The position numbers and the translations under genes were made by a program. From positions 48,529,436 to 48,593,435 of the forward strand of contig OX463842.1 of NCBI GenBank assembly GCA_949825065.1: a stretch of DNA of 64,000 bases. The letters run 5' to 3'. Each line of letters starts with the position of its first letter. Position 1 is the first letter of the stretch. This document shows, in pieces, positions 31,959 to 42,929 of the stretch. The notes under the pieces are model-generated. The model was given only the letters and a program-made list of their open reading frames with translations. It did not search any database and was not told where the DNA came from. Origin of the DNA: Odontocerum albicorne (taxonomy: Eukaryota > Arthropoda > Insecta > Trichoptera > Odontoceridae).

Positions 31959-32635
31959 CTTCTTCTTCATCTTATTTAAGGCCTGTTGGCCTGTTATGGT
32001 CCTGCATCATTGTTTGCCTCTTGTGAAGTCGACTGCCAGCTGTCTTTCCATCTTTTGGAAGGTCGTCCTGGAGGTCTGCTTGCTTGGGGTATACTGTCCC
32101 TGGCGATTCTTACGGTTCTTGGTTCCGTCATTATGGATACGTGTTCGTTCCAGAACCTTCTTCTCTGTCATTCCCATCTGACAATATCTTCAACTTCGCA
32201 CAACCTTCGGATTTTTGTGTTTCCAGCGATACTCCTAAGTACATTCATTTCGCTGGTTCGAAGGAGATTTTTGGTTCTGACAGTGTCGGCTCTAGACTCT
32301 ATGCTGTATGCCATTATGGGGCGGACACAAGTCTTGTATATCCTCACCTTGCTTTGGATGTTCATATGCTTGTTTTTCCAAATAGTGTTCTTTAAACATC
32401 CGGAAATATCTGCGGCCTTTTGTAATTGTTCAAGCACTTTGCCATAGAGGTCATTATTGCACATAATGCCAGCACCTAAGTATTTAAATTTTGTTACTTG
32501 TTCAATTGGTGTATCGTTGATCGCCACACTGTATCCAACTTGCTCTCTGGCTAGAGTCATGCATTTAGTCTTGCTGATGGAGATAGACATGTTGTATTTT
32601 TTGGAATCAGTGTGGAATCGATGAAGCATTTGTTG
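31959..32635 (-). pseudogene. Family 1 LINE, 5'-truncated, 11-bp TSD
   Basis: The minus strand codes MQQMLHRFHTDSKKYNMSIS, KTKCMTLAREQ, EQVTKFKYLGAGIM, AADISGCLKNTIWKNKHMNI, SKVRIYKTCVRPIMAY, then LLRTSEMNVLRSIAGN and, after a break, the C-terminal PPGRP-type end antisense of CTTTTGGAAGGTCGTCC. This is the stretch just after the YADD core of the reverse transcriptase. The perfect 11-base repeat CAACAGAAGTT flanks it (31948-31958 and 32636-32646). A 3' tail of about six GAA units is next to the left duplication. It is an inactive partial copy. Confidence 0.88.
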
Positions 32636-32639
32636 CAAC

Positions 32640-33190
32640 AGAAGTTATATAATAAAATCCATTTATTCTAAATCACATACATTTTCATGATAAAAATTAA
32701 CTCAAGTTATAAAATCAGTTTATTCATTTGATAAATGTGTTATTATTTCCAAATTAAATAGCATGAGTTGATAATCTTTGGGCTCCTAAAACACGTTGAG
32801 TATTTAATAAATATTTTTTTTTTGTTTTTTTATACTATATTAAATATACGACCATGGATACTATCAATAATGATGAAACGAAAACTGGTTGGTTGGAAGT
32901 AATCACTTTTAAGCAGTAAATTCTTTCGATATATTAGCATGTAGGTTTTGAATGAGTAAATAAATGTTTGAATCTTGTGAATTCAATTTCTTTGTCTAGT
33001 TTTTTCAAAAAGGCCAAAGTCTTTTCGATTTGTTCCATACATGTTTAGGATTTTTACAAAAAAATCACTGTAAGAAGAAAGCTCAGCATTTGGTGAAATA
33101 ATCATCGAGACAGCTTTTTCCGTTTGGGAATCTTGATGAAAAAAAAATCCTTTGTGTGTTTCAATAGATTCGCGCGTTGGTAATAGATAA
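32640..33190. other. AT-rich, one SINE tail remnant
   Basis: ACTGGTTGGTTGGAAGTAATC at 32882-32905 matches the SINE/LINE tail. Otherwise nothing recognised. Confidence 0.4.
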
Positions 33191-33193
33191 AAC

Positions 33194-33440
33194 GTGTATA
33201 GAGATGGAACAAAGGTAAAATGTGTATCCTATACACGGGTTCAGTGGCAGCATTTGAAATCTTCTCCCTGCAGAGTGGCTAACAAACGGCGGGCCCAGAA
33301 TATCAATGAGCCCAATTGGAAAAGCCTACATAGTCCCGAGTCTGGGCTGGGATCTGGGATGCTGACTGGGGCTACAGAGAGAGGGTATGGTGTTTGGGGG
33401 ATGTCGAAATGAGACCGGGCCCTTCCATGTGGAATCAACC
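33194..33440. other. GC-rich island with short ORFs on both strands
   Basis: 33240-33430 is the most GC-rich stretch of this part (AACGGCGGGCCCAGAATATC, CTGGGCTGGGATCTGGGATG). Plus and minus strands each have an open frame of about 65-72 codons (33194-33412 and 33241-33438), neither with a motif I recognise. No repeat match elsewhere in the window. It could be a host exon, a LINE piece of unknown type or a processed sequence. Confidence 0.25.
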
Positions 33441-33589
33441 AGTAATACTTAAATTATTGTTTTTGTAAAAAAATATACATACATATTATAGAAACACATT
33501 TTTTACAAAACATAATTTTATTTAATTGTGATATTCCAACGGTTAAGTGACCTGTTTGATGCAAACATTATGAAATAATAATAAACCAA

Positions 33590-34150
33590 AGGCCTCGACC
33601 CAGAAACCGGAGTCAAGTGCAGAATTGATACATCTCGTGCGGCTTTTAATAAAATGGGAAATATATTCTGCGATGATAATCTGAACTTGAAACTTCGACA
33701 ATGGTTAGTCAAATGCTACGTTTGGTCAGTGTTATTATATGGAGTGGAATCATGGACCCTCAAAGTTAGTAGTATGAACTGACTGGAAGCATTCAAAATG
33801 TAAATACATCGGAGAATGCTACGGATACCCTGGATGGATATGGTCAGCAACACAAGGGTTCTTCGAAGAGCCAACGTTGATAGAGTGCTGCTGACAAATA
33901 TTAAAATTCGATAGGTGTCTTATTTGGGTCATGTACTTAGAGGAGCAAAATTCAAATTACTGCACCTGATCATCCAAGGCAGAATTGAGGGTCGAAGAGG
34001 TGTTGGCAGGAGGCAAATCTCCTGGTTTCACAATATACGCGATTGGACTGATGTAAGGAGCGTTAGGGATATTTTTTGGGCTGCCGGGTTCAAAAATGCT
34101 TACTCTTAGGTGATAGTCAACGTTGGGGAGACCTGACGTGACACTAGGAA
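33590..34150 (+). pseudogene. Family 3 LINE, C-terminal region
   Basis: Sense text aligns with 47086-47575: GACAATGGTTAGTCAAATGC, YGVESWTLKVSSMN-type coding, CGGAGAATGCTACGGATACCCTGG, HVLRGAKFKLLHLIIQGRIE and GRRGVGRRQISWFHNIRDWT. Stops interrupt it (after MN and before the LEAF segment). It extends about 130 bases further 5' than the copy at 47086 (33590-33690, a TRIDTSRAAFNKMGNIFCDD-type frame). It is the region following the reverse transcriptase in a LINE type known from hemipteran and other insect genomes. Confidence 0.8.
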
Positions 34151-34590
34151 AAAGAAGAATAAGTCAAATTTAACATTGACATGTAAGCAGTGTTATACTA
34201 TGAAAAAAACTAGTATAAGACGAACAACATAACAACGCAAGTTTATACAAATCAATTCATTCTGGCTAAAACAATTTATTTTCTAAATGTCTATCAACTT
34301 AAAATATTTAAACACTACAACTCGTTTATATTAAAATTATAAAAATTCATGAAACTAATCTAAGATTGCTCTGAAAAAATATTTTGTTAGATAATTTATT
34401 CGTAGATTAGTTAAATATTTATTATTTTGATATTAATTATTACGAACACTCTGAAGTTAGTTCGAAGTGTAAAAAATCTTCACTAAAATAACTCGTTTTT
34501 ATTGATTATCAATAAGGTAATTCTGCTTAGTAATAACAGATTATATAAAATAAAAAAAATAATGTATATGCACACACATACACGTATATT
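34151..34590. other. No recognisable feature
   Basis: AT-rich DNA without a coding signal. Confidence 0.45.
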
Positions 34591-34599
34591 CAAAGTCAC

Positions 34600-35110
34600 T
34601 TAAGTACGTTGATGAGTGCTTTCTAACGCGCTCAATCTTAGAAGAAAATTTACTTTTGCTTTTGGTAATGTGATATGAAATATGTCAATATCCGAAGAAG
34701 TCCCGTTAAAAAGAGTTAAGGCCCTTCCAACTGGCATAGCGGCTGGAAGACCAGTTCTTGCGTATGTTATTGAGAACTGTTCTTGCCGGCGCAGTCTAGT
34801 GTAATTGTTAGGAACATTTAACGCTAATCTTTGTAGTAATGCTGGACCGCTCACAACTCCTTGAACGAGTTTGACAACGTATACCTACCAGGAGACGTAG
34901 ATCACTGTTTACGCTCAAGAAGTTATACCCGAGCATGCCAAGCAGAAACTGTAGACACCAAACTCACTCATATAGAGATATCGCAGATATTTTTTGGGTA
35001 CTTTCTCCACCATGAGTGAGTTCTGCGCCCTCACCGGGCTCCAGACGCAAGCATTGCTTTCTAGTTTGCTATCATATGAGGTTCGGGCTCTCGCACGTCT
35101 TGATTTAATG
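34600..35110 (-). pseudogene. LINE C-terminal remnant (family 7)
   Basis: The minus strand carries, in two frames, LGMLGYNFLSVNSDLRLLVG and then SGPALLQRLALNVPNNYTRL, RRQEQFSITYARTGL and ALTLFNGTSSDIDIFHITLP. The order (short hydrophobic helix region, basic RLRRQ segment, FN...DIFH) resembles the tail following the reverse transcriptase in Jockey/CR1-like LINEs. A 255-base frame is open (34600-34854), with a break at about 34860. The family identification is by impression only; no other copy is in the window. Confidence 0.5.
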
Positions 35111-35445
35111 TTGAATAAATAACAAACGGGAGTGACGATTTTATAATTTTTTCATTCAGTTGTATATTTTTTAAAAAGTTTACGAAACTAAAAATTATTT
35201 TTGGTTAACAAGATTTGGAATGGCCCAAACCCTTTTCTAGCGGTGAGAATAGAAGGCACGTGGTATTTCCCATTCGGTCAGGAATTCTTTCATTTAGGTA
35301 CAATGCTTTGACTGATGTCGAAAATTGTTTTGAATCTCCTGTTTTTCAGAAGGTGCGTTATCTTGGTTTTTTGTAACTTTCTAAAAAATAAGAAGAAATT
35401 CAATCAATTTACAGTTTTTAGTAAAACATTATATAAATACTTAGT

Positions 35446-36375
35446 GAGAAGAATGTCCCCTCAAACTTAATAAAAAACATACAAGGATTGAATACCAATA
35501 GCTACACCAGGATTAAAATAGAGAATGACCTAACAAATGCCGTCCCTACTCCGATTGGAATTAGACAAGGGGATAGCTTAAGCCCGTTCCTCTTCAATCT
35601 AATAATGGACAAACTAATTGAATAAATTGCAGACATGGACATAGGATATAGACTGGGAGACAAAAAAGTCAGCATTGTATGCTACGCAGACGATGCACTA
35701 CTCACCGCAGAATCCAAAGATGGCCTCCTAATGATGTTATATAGACTCCATCAAACCTCATTAAAATGTAACATGTTGATATCCACGGACAAAACGAAGA
35801 GCCTCACAATATCTAAGACCCCGGTGAGATGCAAACTAGCAGTGAATAACAAAATAATAGAGCAAGTGATGGAGTTTAGGTATCTTGGAGTGAGCATCAG
35901 TAGCAATGAGAATATGTATGATGAAACCTTGAGAAAGGTCAATAAGGCGGCTGCAATATCGGGATGCCTAAGAACACCGGTGTGGAATAATAAACACATG
36001 AGAATAGAAAGTAAAGTCAGAATATACAAGACATGTGTGAGACCGATAGCCACCTACGGAATGGAGACCAGAGCAGACGCATCTAGAACAAAATCTCTCT
36101 TGAGAACCTCTGAAATGAAAACATTGAGATATATAACCGAAAGACATCGTCAGGTGGGGAAGACAACGAATGCGATACTGGAACGAACATGTAAACAGAA
36201 TGCAAGACGACAGACTTCCACGTGTCGCCCTTCAAGGGAACCCAGCCGGAAGAAGACTACCGGGAAGACCTCTGAAGAGATGGCGTGACAGCTGGCAATC
36301 CACGTCCCAAGAAGGGGAACAAGCGGAACAAACAGATCATGATCTATAGGAAAAGGAAGAAGAAGAGAAGAAGAC
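35446..36375 (+). pseudogene. Family 1 LINE with YADD reverse transcriptase core
   Basis: The longest family 1 copy. It reads GIRQGDSLSPFLFNLIMDKL (reverse-transcriptase motif 4), a TAA stop at 35623-35625, then VSIVCYADDALLTAES with the catalytic YADD, FRYLGVSISSNENMYD, AAAISGCLRTPVWNNKHMRI, SKVRIYKTCVRPIATYG and LLRTSEMKTLRYITE. The frame is open from 35635 to 36288 but loses register after 36140, where the PPGRP end is read in another frame (36255-36300). The polymerase motifs make cDNA in active relatives; this copy is 5'-truncated and has a stop. The 3' end is a GGAAGAAGAAG tail at about 36352-36375. Confidence 0.9.
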
Positions 36376-36469
36376 TACATAAATATTGTAATTTTATATA
36401 GTAAACTTGACATTTTTTTTACGATTTACTGTAATTTATGGGAAAATTGCATGACGTGATGTATGAATA

Positions 36470-36600
36470 TATTGAATATTGAAAAAGTGAAAGTTGTGAT
36501 TAGATAGAACAGTTGGAGATCTGTTCTCAGCTTATCCCACAAAAGGGATACGGCGTGATGGTATATATAAGAGTATTTATGTATGTTTGCGATACAAAAA
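36470..36600 (+). mobile_element. Family 4 LINE 3' end
   Basis: GATCTGTTCTCAGCTTATCCCACAAAAGGG, GGCGTGATGGTATATATAAG matches the sense 3' end at 38150-38205 (CTCTGTTAACTCCGACAGGG, GCGTGATGGTATATATG). Confidence 0.6.
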
Positions 36601-36886
36601 TAATATTTTTCTTCAATAATTACCCAAGACTACCACCCACATACTTCAAGTAACTTATCTTGAGATTGATTTTGGCGTTGAATTTGTACTCAACTTAATA
36701 TTGACTTCAAGCAAATCGGAATAAAGTTGCTTCGACTAAATATTTCGTATTGATATTATAACTGTAATATCAATACGAAATTATGGAAGAGCTAAGATGG
36801 ATATCGAACGGCGTGTAACAATAAGAAACAAAATCAATGGGGCACTAAAATACATAATATATACTCAAATCGGACCATTATCTTCA

Positions 36887-37696
36887 CCCTTCCTTCCCTG
36901 TTATGTGTAACTAGTACACATTGCTTCTAAAAACTTTAATATCTCTAGAAATATAATAAATACTGGGTTCATATTTTAGGTATTCCACCGTAATACATTT
37001 ATGCATTGAATGAAAAATTAATATAAATAATAATTAGCACTTATTGGCCACATCAGAGATATTTTGTGAAAAAAACGGGAATAAATTCACCAATGCAATC
37101 AAACGTGTGCCAGTGTGTGACGTAGGTATGTTCATTCTAAAAAACCGCTTTGGGTGAGGAAGCGACACTATTCACGTCTCACTCTCACTCTACTTCGATA
37201 TATGGGAATGCCAGAATTAGAATCTCATTTCGGAGTTGTGTGTTTTCCTTCGCGGTATAACATACAGTGTTAGTGTTTCCGTCCCGTCAGTAGCTTTAGG
37301 GCTTTCGTTCGAGGTGGTCGCTTCGCCCATTTTGTGAACGACAGCCGATGTTTTTTTCATGTTTTCAGCAATTAAATTTCAGTTATTATCACTTTTGACT
37401 TCAAATTAATTTAATTTAAGCGATTGGCTATGATGGATGATGGGGTGCAGAATGATGCAAACGTGATTGGCATCAGGGGCTGGAGGAGTGCATCCCAGGA
37501 TAGGGGGGAATGGCAACGACTGCTGGAGGAGGCCGGGGCCCACAATGGGCTGTAGTGCCATTGATGATGATGATGATGATGATTGGCTATGAATATTCTT
37601 ATTTTTCCGATTTTAAATCGTTAATTTTTACATGTGTATTGAATATGATACACGGCACCGGATCGGGCGGATTTTTTTATCACAGGAAGGGAAAGG
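36887..37696 (+). mobile_element. TTAA-flanked MITE with a nested insertion
   Basis: Left end CCCTTCCTTCCCTGTTATGT after a mutated TTCA, right end AGGAAGGGAAAGG followed by TTAA (37697-37700). The body matches 23459-24095 except for a 147-base insertion at 37434-37580. Confidence 0.85.
37434..37580 (+). mobile_element. 147-bp LINE 3' tail insertion with 12-bp TSD
   Basis: Flanked by GATTGGCTATGA at 37422-37433 and 37581-37592. The insert codes GWRSASQDRGEWQRLLEEAG and a stop, then ends in a GATGAT tail, the structure of an extremely 5'-truncated LINE. The C-terminal text differs from families 1-5 but is close to the 3' end at 46370-46435. Confidence 0.85.
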
Positions 37697-38209
37697 TTAA
37701 TTTACTTAGATGATAGTCTACAATAGTATTTTAGTGTCAACTTTGATCTATGGGAGTGAAACGTGGAAGTGGAAAAAGACTGAGAGGAGCCGAATAAATG
37801 CTCTAGAAATGCGTGCATTAAGAAGAATAGATGGAGTGATAATGTATATAAAATATACAATGAAGTGATAATGGATGAATGTGAACTTAAGACTGACGAG
37901 TTAAGTAATATCAAGAAGATCACTCTGAGAATGTTTGGAGTGTAAAATGAATAAATAAAACATAACTTACAAAACAAATGTACAGTGCCAATTTGAGTGG
38001 AAGGCGTGTGACAGGAAGACCAAGGAGAGTATGATTAGATCATGTGAATTATATTCTGAAAGAAGCAAACGTAGAAAGTCAAAGAAATCGTAGAAGTTGT
38101 GTGAATGGAGAATAGACTAAAGATGTGTGTCGAGATAGGAAAGTATGTCGCTCTGTTCTCTCTGTTAACTCCGACAGGGAAATTGCGTGATGGTATATAT
38201 GTATCATAT

Positions 38210-38940
38210 ATCATTTTGACCAGGTTTCGAACTTAATTTATGACATGAAATAAATAATATTATTAGCCAGGTGTTCTTTGATGTACGGATTATTTAATAC
38301 ATAAGCGGTACTAACTTCAATGCTAATTAATAGCTACTCATCTGTAAGGTAAATATCCTTTCCAGTGGCGGGGGGAAGTGGTATACTTTTAACTTATGTA
38401 TCCAAAAAGGATCCAACCCGCATTTTATTGTACATGCTTCGAAATACATTCGAGGAAAGTTTTAATAGTCAATACGAAATAACTTTTTCAAAAAGAAATT
38501 TACTACGAAATGCACATTGTAATGTTTTGACATTTTTTCACAATGTTCAGGCATTTTTATTCCATATTTGAACTAAACCAGATTTTTTCCAGAGTGGGTC
38601 CTTGTGTGTAAAAGCATCATTAATATAATCTCACTTTTTTTCATTAAAAATAAGTAATTACTCCTTATTAAATAAACATTCTATTTTTCTTTGTATTTAT
38701 TATTGCTTTATTATTATTTTGTACCCCGATCCCGCGTTTTAATGTAATAAAATAGATTTGCGTTATGTAAAGATCTCGTATTTACACGTGATTGACACCG
38801 CTTCCGAAAAAAAACGCATTACTTGCATTTAGTAAATATTTTTATTAACAATTCAACCGTTGAACGATAGTTTCCTGATTTATAATATACACAACCCTAG
38901 GAAATTAAAAATGTATGATTTATGACGTCGTGTTATTAAT
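38210..38940. other. No recognisable feature
   Basis: AT-rich DNA; a 68-codon plus-strand frame (38365-38571) has no known motif. Confidence 0.4.
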
Positions 38941-38943
38941 CTT

Positions 38944-39517
38944 TTAGCGTGTGTCCTAGTAGGACGTGCTGATGATGATGTTGTTGACATCTCTGTATTC
39001 GCTTTAGTCGAATTCTGTGTTCCTTTTCGTTCGGGGTCATCAATTTAGCGGGGTGCTTGATTGATACGTCGTGATGATTTTGATTTGTTTTGTATTTAAA
39101 ATAAAATACGTCGATTCAGGAATGCGAAAAAGTGAGAGTGAATAATCGATAAATAGTAAACAGCGATGAATGGTCAAGTTTTTAATAACAAGTGCTCTTT
39201 ATTTGTCGATAAGTAGGTATATATACAATTTCAGAACGGGGCGCGTGAATGCGTCCGCGGTATATCTTGATCTCACTCCTGTGCGTTCCGAGGTGGTCGC
39301 AGACGTTGCCAATGATATAGTGGGTAGAATATTTATTGCCGAAACGGCGAGACAACGCGATGCGTTCTCTCTCTACCGTGGAATGCGATGTAAATATTAT
39401 TTGCGTGTAAACAGTATTGACGTTCTGGTATGTGATCTTTGTACATATTCAAAGGTTGATTCATCGGTCGTTGACCGTGCATGTTGACAATATTTAGGGA
39501 CGTGGGTATTCCCTACA
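38944..39517 (+). mobile_element. 580-bp solo-LTR-like element, copy 2
   Basis: Almost identical to 19413-19992 throughout and in the same direction. The flanks read ATCTT (38939-38943) and ATCTC (39518-39522), a one-mismatch 5-base duplication different from that of copy 1, so the two copies are separate insertions. A 7-base gap near the end (ATTTAGGGACGTGGG) is the main length difference. The open frame downstream of the TATA-like box is again intact. Confidence 0.7.
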
Positions 39518-39699
39518 ATCTCTAATTAAATTAATTTTCGATTTATAAATAATAAAAGTTGCTTCATTTATTAAAATATTACTATCTCCAGATACCTTAA
39601 GTTTAAGGAGTTGATAGTTGTTTTTATTTCATTGTTCAAAATACAGTAATGAAAATAAAGTTTGTTTGAACGTGAACTGAAGAGGTCACGTGTACAGTA

Positions 39700-39942
39700 T
39701 CCGGCGGTAAGTAACACACATCGGGCTTAGGAAAGAGACTGTCGGCCATAATCAGCTAACTTCGGCTTTGTAGAGCGTTGTCTCTGTCGCATGATGCGAT
39801 AACAGTCCGGTCCGGTAACGACTGACAAATCGCGATGGAACACATGTATGAATGACAGAGACGACGCTCTACAAAACCGAAGTTAGCCGATTATGACTGA
39901 CAGTCTCTTTATTAAGCCCGATGTGTATTACTTACCTCCGGG
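39700..39942. mobile_element. 243-bp MITE with long inverted repeats
   Basis: The arms are about 85 bases each (left CCGGCGGTAAGTAACACACA; right on the minus strand CCCGGAGGTAAGTAATACAC), with few mismatches. Flanked by TA at 39698-39699 and 39943-39944. The loop is short and contains GCATGATGCGATAAC. Possibly a Tc1/mariner-type MITE; no second copy here. Confidence 0.85.
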
Positions 39943-39944
39943 TA

Positions 39945-40420
39945 ATGTAATTCAAAAGGGTTAACCAACCATTTTTCAGATATATCATCACTTCTTTAGG
40001 CAAAGTCTGTGACGAAGTAGTGTTAGTCCTTATTTAAAATATATATCTTTTTCCTAAATGCACTAATTCTCAGACGAAATTAATTTTAGTTTATTTTTAT
40101 GAACCCAATTTATTTGCGCCTTCACAACGATATTTTTCGTTCATTTACTGTTCTTTTTTATCTCGATGATTTTCAATTTAAAGATTGTTAATTGCTAAAA
40201 TTGAAATTAAATATATTAACAGAGATACTTCTGAAAACGTTTACTTTATTTTTGTAAATTTTTATTCACTATTATGTACAAAGTTTTTTTTTATGAATAA
40301 ATATACTTGATGTTCTGCCACTGAGTTTTCCTTACAACTCAGTTGCATTGCAGTCAATTCTCGTTGCAGATAGATCTACCTTCAATGTAGATGTATAATT
40401 AAAGTCAGCCATTACCAAAC
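39945..40420. other. No recognisable feature
   Basis: AT-rich DNA. Confidence 0.4.
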
Positions 40421-40610
40421 AGCGTGGCAGGGAAACACGGCTATGAAGCGCGCGGCGCGCTATCATCGCATCGCATCGCTTACCGATATAACTAACAAAT
40501 AGCGCACTCTGTGTGAAGTATCAATGCAAATAATGACGAGTCTGTTTGTCGGTGGTTTTTTTGTGAACGGTTTGAATTTTCACGATGTACTTTCAAGTTT
40601 TTTATTATTC
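40421..40610. other. CpG-rich island in AT-rich DNA
   Basis: GAAGCGCGCGGCGCGC at about 40446 followed by ATCGCATCGCATCGC has a CpG density unlike the surroundings. No repeat match elsewhere in the window and no open frame. It might be a regulatory segment or the centre of an unrecognised MITE. Confidence 0.3.
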
Positions 40611-41705
40611 ATGCAGCTGCAATATATGTAGGTATAACATATCTACTGGTGAACGGATGATTAGTTCATATCTCCTGATAAGTTCATGGAGTGCTACTGA
40701 TGAACTGATGGTGAATTAATAACTTCTAACTTCTTGTAAGCTGGTGGTGAACTCATATCTGAAAGGGAGAAGATGTTAGCTGAAATTAAATTAATTGGAC
40801 GAATTTACAATTATTATCAACGTTATGTGTAAAACGTTAACTAATTAATTGCAAATACAGAAGGATGGTTTAAGAATTTAGTGTAATGTTTAATTACTGT
40901 CATAGAATTTTAAACTATTTTGATATTCTATTATTTTTAAGGAATTCACAAACTTACTAGCTATTTTTCCTTAAGCAAGGTGATTATGGTTTTAACCATT
41001 TGAATGAGGCGGCTTAAATAAATTTATCATAAATGCGAAGTGGATGTGAATACATACCTCCCTTAGAATATGGACCACCATTAGAATACGGATACCCCTA
41101 ATGAATAGGGGTCTCCATTATTGGGAAAATAGAAATCAAGAATAAATTGATAGAAATTTTTAAATTTCTTAATCGTAATTACATTAATAGTTTTTTCGCA
41201 TAAATTAAGAAGCGTAGAGTAAATTTATTTCTTATATAGGTACATAACATACTGTATAAAAAATATTTTATTTCATTTTCCCCTTAAATAGGGAAGTCTG
41301 CGATGCATTCATTTAACAAAGCTATGCATCCTGCATTCATTCGGTTTTCGTTTCCTATCGAAAGTCTTATTTTTATGTATTCTGTTTGTTTTATTTCCCT
41401 AACTACTCGTATATTACAGGGATTGAAAAATACACAAATGAGTACACGTGTCTTTTTAATTTTAACCCGTATTTTTTTATTATGAATAAATACGTTCTGT
41501 CGATATTATTTTGCGTTCTTTACAATCCCAATCCTCACAAAAAAGAGGAGTGGTAAATTTTTTTATAATAGGGTAGTATGCATGACAAATTGTAAGGACG
41601 TATCAGCAGCGAAAAATGTGTACTAGCATAAAATAAAACCGAAATCGGTTCTTTTTGCCTACCCCAATACAAACATGCTGTGATGATGTAAATAAAAGTA
41701 ATTTA
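40611..41705. other. No recognisable feature
   Basis: AT-rich DNA with a short local duplication of GGTGAAC.GATGA and CTGATGGTGAA words at 40648-40755. No coding signal. Confidence 0.4.
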
Positions 41706-41710
41706 TAACT

Positions 41711-41875
41711 TTGTAATTTATTTTTATTAAACACTGTTTATTCCACTTTTTTGTAACGGTATAACCCTACCGGTTTTAAGGCTTTCACCTCATCTTCATG
41801 GGAGCATAAACAAGACTGAATTCTGTTTGAACTGGTACCGATATACACGCTTCAACGGTTGAAGGCTGAGGGGTG
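41711..41875 (-). mobile_element. Penelope-like element 3' end at the gap (copy H)
   Basis: Antisense text TTTATTAAACACTGTTTATTCC, ACCCTACCGGTTTTAAGG, GAACTGGTACCGATATACACGC and TTCAACGGTTGAAGGC runs into the N gap. Because this family makes inverted repeats, it may be the cause of the assembly break. Confidence 0.85.
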
Positions 41876-42075
41876 NNNNNNNNNNNNNNNNNNNNNNNNN
41901 NNNNNNNNNNNNNNNNNNNNNNNNNNNNNNNNNNNNNNNNNNNNNNNNNNNNNNNNNNNNNNNNNNNNNNNNNNNNNNNNNNNNNNNNNNNNNNNNNNNN
42001 NNNNNNNNNNNNNNNNNNNNNNNNNNNNNNNNNNNNNNNNNNNNNNNNNNNNNNNNNNNNNNNNNNNNNNNNNNN
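41876..42075. other. Assembly gap (200 N)
   Basis: Exactly 200 undefined bases. The round number suggests a placeholder length. Confidence 0.99.
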
Positions 42076-42400
42076 TGTCAGACTTTCAAATTCCTACACA
42101 CTTATTTTACCTCTTTTACACACATAAACCTCATATAACTCGTACGATTTCTCTGACTTACATTTCCTTCTTTCAAAATATCATGAACTTGATCCAACAA
42201 TACATTCTTTGGACTTTCTTTACCACGCTTTCTACTTACAATTGCATTTAATATCTGTTTTGTTAGTATTTCTTCAGCCATTCGTTCTACAGTCCAAACC
42301 ATCTCAGAGTACTCCTCTTGATATTACTTAATACATTCATATTAAGTTCATATTCATCCCTAATCACTTCATTCTGTATTCTTTCATATGAATGGCATAG
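42076..42400 (-). mobile_element. Family 4 LINE fragment
   Basis: The minus strand reads VERMAEEILTKQILNAIVSR, KNVLLDQVHDILKEGNVSQR and NRTSYMRFMCVKE. This is a VERM...RPRR..D.....LK.G.V..NR pattern typical of the C-terminal region of arthropod LINE polyproteins. Open for 66 codons (42102-42302), then broken. Confidence 0.65.
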
Positions 42401-42438
42401 AGCTAAACCAGCCTATCCAAAAAAAAAAAAAAGAGTTA

Positions 42439-42653
42439 TAGTTCGGAAATTCTAGAATGAGTCCTGTGACATCTCACAAATTTGCCCCAATACAACCTCA
42501 TGTAATGTATTTACCTAAATAACTTGCTATTTATTAGAATTAAGGCTTATATTAAAGTTTATAAAATAATTAAAGTTACTGACATCGTTACAAAGTTGTA
42601 TTGGGGCAAATTTGTGAGCTATCACAAGGACTCATCCTAGAATTTCCGAACTA
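42439..42653. mobile_element. 215-bp TA-flanked MITE, copy 2
   Basis: Same ends as 4444-4658 (TAGTTCGGAAATTCTAG) and the same 215-base length, with the AT-rich centre in the opposite orientation. TA at 42437-42438 and 42654-42655. Confidence 0.9.
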
Positions 42654-42929
42654 TAGTGTTAAAATTTGAGTTTCTTTATAAGCCGGAAGTGCCTTTACTT
42701 CAAAATTCTAAATGTTAGGTACTACTGCTGCCATCTATATTTTTTTAGGCAAAGCGATTTTCGTGATATACTTTTATGCCAATTTACCTATCAAACAAAA
42801 AAAACTTTAATCATCAAATAACCTTGTCATAATATTAGATTATTTTTTTTAATTTTATTGTAGTTCCTTTAGAATGTATCTTTTCAATTAATAAAAAACA
42901 TTTGAGTTATAATAACCCATAGACTTTGA

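Larger units (their letters stand above)
36770..38200 (+). mobile_element. Family 4 LINE copy, interrupted by a MITE
   Basis: 36790-36885 is sense LINE text (GATATCGAACGGCGTGTAAC, KINGALKY). After the TTAA element (36887-37696) the LINE resumes: STLIYGSETWKW-type coding, RINALEMRALRR at 37795, GRRVTGRPRRV at 38005 and NRRSCVNGE. It ends with GGAAATTGCGTGATGG. This is the clearest family 4 coding text and defines the family. It has several stops. Confidence 0.75.

Noticed and set aside
31986..32447. 153-codon plus-strand ORF
   Set aside because: Opposite strand of the family 1 LINE at 31959-32635; the recognisable protein is on the minus strand. The same applies to 43514-43972.
37562..37592. 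GATGAT microsatellite as an independent repeat
   Set aside because: It is the 3' tail of the inserted LINE fragment, directly followed by the target duplication.
19413..39517. The two 580-bp copies as the LTR pair of one 20-kb retrotransposon
   Set aside because: Each copy has its own 5-base target duplication (TTGCT and ATCTT/ATCTC) and unrelated sequence lies between them, so they are separate insertions.
41859..42251. 130-codon frame spanning the N gap
   Set aside because: Most of its length is undefined bases, and the defined end is antisense LINE text.
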